The position numbers and the translations under genes are program-made. The notes beneath the pieces were generated by a model, which was not told where the DNA came from, did not search any database, and was given only the letters and a program-made list of their open reading frames with translations. A DNA stretch of 10,757 bases from Eubacterium sp. (GTDB lineage: Bacteria > Bacillota > Clostridia > Lachnospirales > Lachnospiraceae): positions 1 to 10,757 of the forward strand of contig JABUSX010000205.1 in assembly GCA_021442545.1 (NCBI GenBank). The letters are read 5' to 3'. Shown here piece after piece: positions 7,468 through 10,757 of this stretch. Numbering within the stretch: the first letter of the stretch is position 1; every line of letters starts with the position of its first letter.

Positions 7468-8163
7468 TTATGTTAACTCCGTCCGGTCAGTGATCTTTTC
7501 ACGGATCGCCACCATCTGTTTTTCTATATGCTGGCTGATGCAGATCTTGCTTTTTTCCTCATCATGTCTTTTGAGACAGCCCCAGAGTTCATCATGTTCC
7601 CCGATCAGCGTCTGCCGGATGTCATCGTCCTTCAGATACTCCAGACGAAAACGGAACATCTGGTCACGAAGATTATTGATCAGCTGTTCCAGACGGCGGT
7701 TCTCTGCCGAACGGTACACGACAGCATGAAAAGCTTCATCTGCCTCTGCAAGTTCTATGATGTCCCCGAAGTTTTCCGCACATCGTTCAAAGTCACGGGA
7801 TGCTCTGTACAGCTCTTCCAGCCCTGCATCCGTAATTCTTCTGCAGGCCAGCATGACCGCCATTTCTTCCAGCCCCGTCCGAACCTCCAGCACATCCTGA
7901 AGATCCTTTTCCGTAATGCTGGCCACCTGCGCACCTCTGTGCGGCATATTGATCACAAGACCTTCCAGTTCCAGCATCCGGATCGCTTCCCGGACAGGTG
8001 TGCGGCTGACGCCGAGACGATTTGCCAGCTGGATCTCCATCAGCCTTTCTCCGGGTTTCAGATATCCGTGCAGAATCCCTTTTCGAAGCGTATGAAAGGA
8101 TACATCCCGAAGCGACATATCGGGCAAGCCGTTCATTAATTCTGATAATCTGTCATCACACAT
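7468..8163 (-). CDS. GntR-family transcriptional regulator, FadR/FCD subfamily
   Basis: 231 residues; a cytoplasmic DNA-binding regulator, probably dimeric. The N-terminal winged helix-turn-helix spans about residues 20-80, with the typical GntR core at 36-70 (LKPGERL, then LANRLGVSRTPVREAI and LELEGLV). The C-terminal all-helical FCD ligand domain (about 86-215) keeps the usual metal or ligand residues: Asp142 and His146 in DEAFH, His190 in GEHDEL and His212 in ISQHIEKQ. FCD proteins typically sense small carboxylates or related metabolites; the effector here is unknown. The start is ATG at 8161-8163 with AGAGAGGA 9 nt upstream. The gene is 24 nt downstream of ispE and its TAA abuts the pcrA ATG, so it is mid-operon. 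It may regulate its own operon or an unlinked metabolic gene; no target is evident. Confidence 0.94.
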   Translation of the reverse strand: MCDDRLSELMNGLPDMSLRDVSFHTLRKGILHGYLKPGERLMEIQLANRLGVSRTPVREAIRMLELEGLVINMPHRGAQVASITEKDLQDVLEVRTGLEEMAVMLACRRITDAGLEELYRASRDFERCAENFGDIIELAEADEAFHAVVYRSAENRRLEQLINNLRDQMFRFRLEYLKDDDIRQTLIGEHDELWGCLKRHDEEKSKICISQHIEKQMVAIREKITDRTELT

Positions 8164-8187
8164 GCTATCTCATCCTCTCTGAAGGAG

Positions 8188-9060
8188 TCAATGAATCCGG
8201 TTAAGCGGAGCCGTAAGGCAAACATTCACAAACGGCAGGCATTTCCTCAATGCATCTTCTGCTCTGCGAGCCTTTTCCTCATCCGTAAAGATCCCGAAAA
8301 CCGAAGGCCCGCTTCCGCTCATTCTCGCACCCAGTGCCCCGTTTTCCATCATGCATGTGCGGATCTGTCCGATCACGGGATATCTTGCTCCGGTAACATC
8401 CTCCAGAACATTTTTCATGGATCCTGCCAGATTCGGCAGATCCCCTTTATACAGGCTTTTCAGCTGATCATCAATGCGGGCATGTATATTTCTGTCTTCC
8501 ACATCAAATAAATGATAGATCTCCTGCGTGGAAACAGAAAGTTCGGGCACCGCAAGCAGGATTGCGCAGTCCGGCATAGGAGGCAGTTCCGTCAGAATCT
8601 CTCCGATCCCTTCTGAAAGTGCGGTTCCTCCGCAAATACAAAACGGCACATCTGCACCGAGAGAAAGACCGATCCTGCATAGTTCGCCGCGGTTCAGACC
8701 GAGAGCAAACATCTGATTCATCCCGTTCAGGATCGCTGCCGCATCTGCGCTTCCTCCGGCCAGGCCGGATGCAAGCGGAATCTTCTTTTCAAGAAAGATC
8801 TTCACACCGGTTCCAGGCAGATACAGACGGATCACGGTCTCTGCGGCACGTACCGCCAGATTACTGCTGTCCGGCTTCAAAACAGAACAATCCGATTCAA
8901 AAAAGACACCGGGCCGGTCGGTCTCCTCGATTCGAAGATTATCGCACAAACCGATCTCCTGCATGATCATGCGCACAAGATGATAGCCGTCCTTTCGTCT
9001 TCCGATGATATCCAGCCCCAGATTGATCTTCGCATATGCGTTTTCCGAAATCGCTCGCAT
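8188..9060 (-). CDS. ispE: 4-diphosphocytidyl-2-C-methyl-D-erythritol kinase
   Basis: 290 residues, the normal length for IspE. It phosphorylates the 2-hydroxyl of CDP-methylerythritol with ATP in the MEP route to isoprenoid precursors. GHMP-kinase features: the N-terminal AYAKINLGL with Lys11; the ATP-binding glycine-rich loop IPLASGLAGGSADAAA at 94-109 (usual consensus AGLGGGSSDAAA, here SGLAGGSADAAA, a mild variant); GADVPF with catalytic-type Asp137; and the C-terminal ARMSGSGPSVFGIF motif near 246-259. The ATG at 9058-9060 has AGGA a few bases upstream (CAGGACATT then ATG). It is the first gene of the ispE > gntR > pcrA cluster and diverges from plsC across 168 nt. A minus-strand TATAAA (9129-9134) could be its -10, but no -35 lies at proper spacing. 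Confidence 0.97.
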   Translation of the reverse strand: MRAISENAYAKINLGLDIIGRRKDGYHLVRMIMQEIGLCDNLRIEETDRPGVFFESDCSVLKPDSSNLAVRAAETVIRLYLPGTGVKIFLEKKIPLASGLAGGSADAAAILNGMNQMFALGLNRGELCRIGLSLGADVPFCICGGTALSEGIGEILTELPPMPDCAILLAVPELSVSTQEIYHLFDVEDRNIHARIDDQLKSLYKGDLPNLAGSMKNVLEDVTGARYPVIGQIRTCMMENGALGARMSGSGPSVFGIFTDEEKARRAEDALRKCLPFVNVCLTAPLNRIH

Positions 9061-9106
9061 AATGTCCTGTTTAAAACTCCCGCCTGTTTTCCGGCTGTTG
9101 TGAATC

Positions 9107-9135
9107 TTGCATTCTGACAGCTGTTTTTTTATAAT
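9107..9135 (+). promoter_or_regulatory. Sigma-A-type promoter of plsC
   Basis: The -35 box is TTGCAT at 9107-9112 and the -10 box is a perfect TATAAT at 9130-9135, with a 17-nt spacer. A start near 9142 gives a leader of about 87 nt, long enough to hold regulatory sites. Confidence 0.8.
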
Positions 9136-9144
9136 CTTTAGTGC

Positions 9145-9162
9145 TGGTCACAATCTGCAGAT
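9145..9162. promoter_or_regulatory. Candidate operator: palindromic elements between ispE and plsC
   Basis: Two inverted repeats lie next to each other just past the predicted plsC start site. TGGT-C-ACAA (9145-9153) has the TNGT/ACNA half-sites typical of GntR/FadR-type operators, but its one-base centre is shorter than the usual spacing. ATCTGCAGAT (9153-9162) is a perfect 10-bp palindrome. An operator role is inference. Confidence 0.3.
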
Positions 9163-9176
9163 CACTGCTTCTCCAG

Positions 9177-9208
9177 GTTGATTGCCAAAATGTTGATTTA
9201 CGTTGATT
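9177..9208 (+). repeat. Three direct copies of GTTGATT in the plsC leader
   Basis: GTTGATT occurs at 9177-9183, 9192-9198 and 9202-9208, with starts 15 and 10 bp apart, just upstream of the plsC ribosome binding site (AGAGGA, 9217-9222). The 10-bp step would place two copies on the same face of the helix. The copies are seen directly; a binding role is a guess. Confidence 0.45.
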
Positions 9209-9228
9209 ACTTTTGCAGAGGATAAACC

Positions 9229-9966
9229 ATGCTCCGATCTATTGCCGCGATCTTTCTCGCCATTTTTTATCTGGTCTCCACCCTTCCGGTTCTCGTGTAT
9301 CTTCTTCTGTTCTGCAGAAAAGATCCCGAAAAACAGGTCCGTATCGCAAAACCGATGATCCAGTGGGTCTTCCGCGCCTTCATGAAAATAGCAGGAACGA
9401 AATTAACGGTTATCGGAAAAGAAAACATTCCGGCCGATCAGGCAGTCCTTTTTGTTTCCAACCACAGGAGCATCTTTGACGTCGTATCCGTCTACACACT
9501 GCTCGATATTCCTGTAAGTTTTGTTTCCAAAAAATCTCTGCGCAAGATCCCTCTGTTCAGAAACTGGTTCGACTTCCTCGGCACTCTGTATTTCGACAGA
9601 GACGATCTGAAAGACGGAATCCGAATGCTTAAGGATGCCATCAATCTGGTGAAAAACGGTACCTCCGTCTATATCTTCCCTGAAGGAACACGCCGGAAAG
9701 AAGAAAAAGAACTTCCGCTTCTTCCCTTCCATGAAGGCAGCTTTCGTATCTCTACAAAATCCGGGTGTCCGGTCATTCCGATTGCCATCCACAACTCCAT
9801 GAATGTGTTCGAGCGGCAGTTTCCCCGCCTTGTGCCGACAAACCTCCGGATCGAATTCGGAGAACCCATCGACCCTTCTTCCCTGACAAAACAGGAACAG
9901 CGGAAGATGGGAGAACTTGCCTCAGGAAAAATCACGGCTGTACTGGAAAAATGTGCGGACGAATGA
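9229..9966 (+). CDS. plsC: 1-acyl-sn-glycerol-3-phosphate acyltransferase
   Basis: 245 residues; transfers an acyl chain to lysophosphatidic acid to make phosphatidic acid at the inner face of the membrane. An N-terminal hydrophobic segment (about 5-28) anchors it. Acyltransferase block I is NHRSIFD at 78-84 (His79 and Asp84 of the HX4D motif). The region around 100-124 (KKSLRKIPLFRNW, then LYFDRDD) matches block II, and FPEGTR at 150-155 is block III. A proline-containing segment, CPVIPIAIHNS, is block IV. All four blocks are intact and the length is normal. The ATG at 9229 has AGAGGA 6 nt upstream. It has its own promoter (9107-9135) and a strong hairpin after its stop, so it is probably monocistronic. 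Other lysophospholipid acyltransferases share these blocks, so the exact acceptor is inferred. Confidence 0.95.
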   Translation: MLRSIAAIFLAIFYLVSTLPVLVYLLLFCRKDPEKQVRIAKPMIQWVFRAFMKIAGTKLTVIGKENIPADQAVLFVSNHRSIFDVVSVYTLLDIPVSFVSKKSLRKIPLFRNWFDFLGTLYFDRDDLKDGIRMLKDAINLVKNGTSVYIFPEGTRRKEEKELPLLPFHEGSFRISTKSGCPVIPIAIHNSMNVFERQFPRLVPTNLRIEFGEPIDPSSLTKQEQRKMGELASGKITAVLEKCADE

Positions 9967-10026
9967 ACGGACTCATCTGAAAATACGGCCGCAGCGCTGT
10001 TTTCCGAACAATCCCCTTCGAATGCT

Positions 10027-10069
10027 AAAGTCATGAAGCGGAATAAAGCATTCCGCCCATGACTTTTCT
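10027..10069 (+). terminator. Rho-independent terminator of plsC
   Basis: A long hairpin begins 60 nt after the plsC stop. AAAGTCATG (10027-10035) pairs with CATGACTTT (10058-10066), and GCGGAAT (10038-10044) pairs with ATTCCGC (10050-10056). There is a small internal loop and a 5-nt apical loop. The T-tract is short (TTTT, then C and T). The stem could also stop minus-strand transcription arriving from the right. Confidence 0.8.
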
Positions 10070-10082
10070 GATCCGAAATATT

Positions 10083-10125
10083 TCAGAGGAACCGATCTCT
10101 TTTCACAGGATCCGGTTCCCTCTGA
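10083..10125 (-). terminator. Imperfect hairpin after the right-hand GDPD gene
   Basis: TCAGAGG (10083-10089) pairs with CCTCTGA (10119-10125), continued by AACCG with CGGTT and ATC with GAT across single-base bulges. It sits 14 nt past the stop of the minus-strand gene. No good T-tract follows on the minus strand, so termination may rely on this stem together with the adjacent 10027-10066 hairpin. Confidence 0.5.
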
Positions 10126-10139
10126 CTCTTCCCATATAC

Positions 10140-10757
10140 TCAGGGTTCGATTCCTTCAAACGCGACCATCGCGCCCTCTGTCTTTTCCATTGCATACTCT
10201 TCTTCCGTACGAATGGTCCAGGTGAGTCTCGGCGTGCGATAGAGAATACGACAGAGCCACATGCTCGGATTGTATCTCGTTGACGTGTTGCAGACCAGCA
10301 TATCCGGCTCTGTCAGGAAGTTCAGCAGCAGACTGTTTGTAAGGATATCCCAGATAATGTTCTTGATTCCGTATCCGCTGGTATGATTGTGATCGATCAT
10401 CTGACCCCGGATATATTCATTTCTTTCCGAATGGAACCAGCGCAGCACACACGGATCTATAGACTGCACAGCGAAAACCCCGTCATAACGATCCAGAACT
10501 TCACAGACAGCATCACAGAGCTTCTCAACGTTTTCTTTCACATGAAGCTCAACCAGAACCGGAACGCGGGCATCGATCAGATCCAGTGCCTCTTTCAGAG
10601 TCGGAATCTGTTCTTCCGTACCGGAAAGGCGGAGTTCTTTTACTTCTTCCAGTGAACGCTCTTCGATCGTTCCGATCTTTTCCGTCATGCGATACACCTG
10701 GAGATCGTGAAACAGTACCGGAATACCGTCCTTTGTAACACGAACATCCATTGTCAC
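10140..10757 (-). CDS. GDPD-family protein, partial, with an altered metal-binding motif
   Basis: 205 C-terminal residues; the gene enters from beyond the right edge, so its start is not seen (the GTG at the edge is an internal codon). It is related to the GDPD at 4250-5071: both share DVR-TKD, an HD motif, RVP-L-E, a QS-DP--LRWF block, LYRTP, WT-RT and a C-terminal FE-I-P ending. Numbered from the edge, the segment reads V1-T2-M3-D4-V-R, so the family's first metal Glu (as in ELD) is Thr2. Asp4, His17 and the later Glu (in VELHV) remain, but the Lys usually two residues after that Glu is His. Catalysis may therefore be weakened, altered or lost. The AHRG part lies outside the window. It ends in TGA at 10140-10142 and converges with plsC. 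Family membership is clear; activity is uncertain. Confidence 0.9.
   Translation of the reverse strand: MTMDVRVTKDGIPVLFHDLQVYRMTEKIGTIEERSLEEVKELRLSGTEEQIPTLKEALDLIDARVPVLVELHVKENVEKLCDAVCEVLDRYDGVFAVQSIDPCVLRWFHSERNEYIRGQMIDHNHTSGYGIKNIIWDILTNSLLLNFLTEPDMLVCNTSTRYNPSMWLCRILYRTPRLTWTIRTEEEYAMEKTEGAMVAFEGIEP

Larger units (their letters stand above)
9967..10139. other. Convergent spacer between plsC and the right-hand GDPD gene
   Basis: 173 nt with no credible gene. Apart from the two hairpins annotated here, I see no promoter, repeat or small open frame with a ribosome binding site. Confidence 0.6.

Noticed and set aside
7528..8139. Plus-strand 203-codon frame opposite the GntR-type gene
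   Set aside because: The minus strand encodes a full GntR/FCD protein, and this frame has no supporting signal.
9121..9153. Minus-strand TTGTGA and TATAAA as the ispE promoter
   Set aside because: The boxes are only 14 nt apart, outside the usual spacing, so I mention the -10 in the gene note but do not annotate a promoter.

Overview
The window looks like ordinary chromosome of a Gram-positive Clostridia-type bacterium (Firmicutes, possibly Lachnospiraceae-like). The evidence is a single-chain PurL with a fused glutaminase domain, a PcrA-type helicase with its C-terminal RNA-polymerase-binding domain, IspE followed by an FCD-type GntR regulator, purine-rich Shine-Dalgarno sites, sigma-A-like promoters and moderate GC. 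The genus cannot be fixed from the sequence alone. I see no mobile element, CRISPR array, tRNA, rRNA or phage gene.

Layout. 1-3309 (minus): purL, whose C-terminal end runs off the left edge. 3350-4117 (minus): an uncharacterised multi-pass membrane protein with cysteine clusters, 40 nt upstream of purL and probably co-transcribed with it. 4118-4249: a divergent control region with a clear plus-strand promoter. 4250-5071 (plus): a membrane-anchored glycerophosphodiester phosphodiesterase (GDPD). 5086-9060 (minus): a tight three-gene cluster transcribed ispE > gntR > pcrA. 9061-9228: a second divergent control region, with a near-consensus promoter for plsC, a palindrome and three copies of a heptamer. 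9229-9966 (plus): plsC. 9967-10139: a convergent spacer with two long hairpins. 10140-10757 (minus): a second GDPD-family protein, related to the first, whose N-terminal part lies beyond the right edge.

How the genes fit together. purL serves purine synthesis, ispE serves isoprenoid precursors (MEP pathway), and pcrA serves repair and replication-transcription conflict. plsC and the two GDPD proteins share a phospholipid theme: PlsC consumes acyl groups to build phosphatidic acid, and GDPDs release glycerol 3-phosphate from deacylated phospholipids.

Most of the window is housekeeping, and I found no convincing evidence of a new multi-gene system. The items most worth a second look are four: the second GDPD paralogue, which lacks a metal-binding Glu of the family; the cysteine-cluster membrane protein upstream of purL; the tyrosine/glycine-rich linker in PcrA; and the GntR regulator placed between ispE and pcrA.
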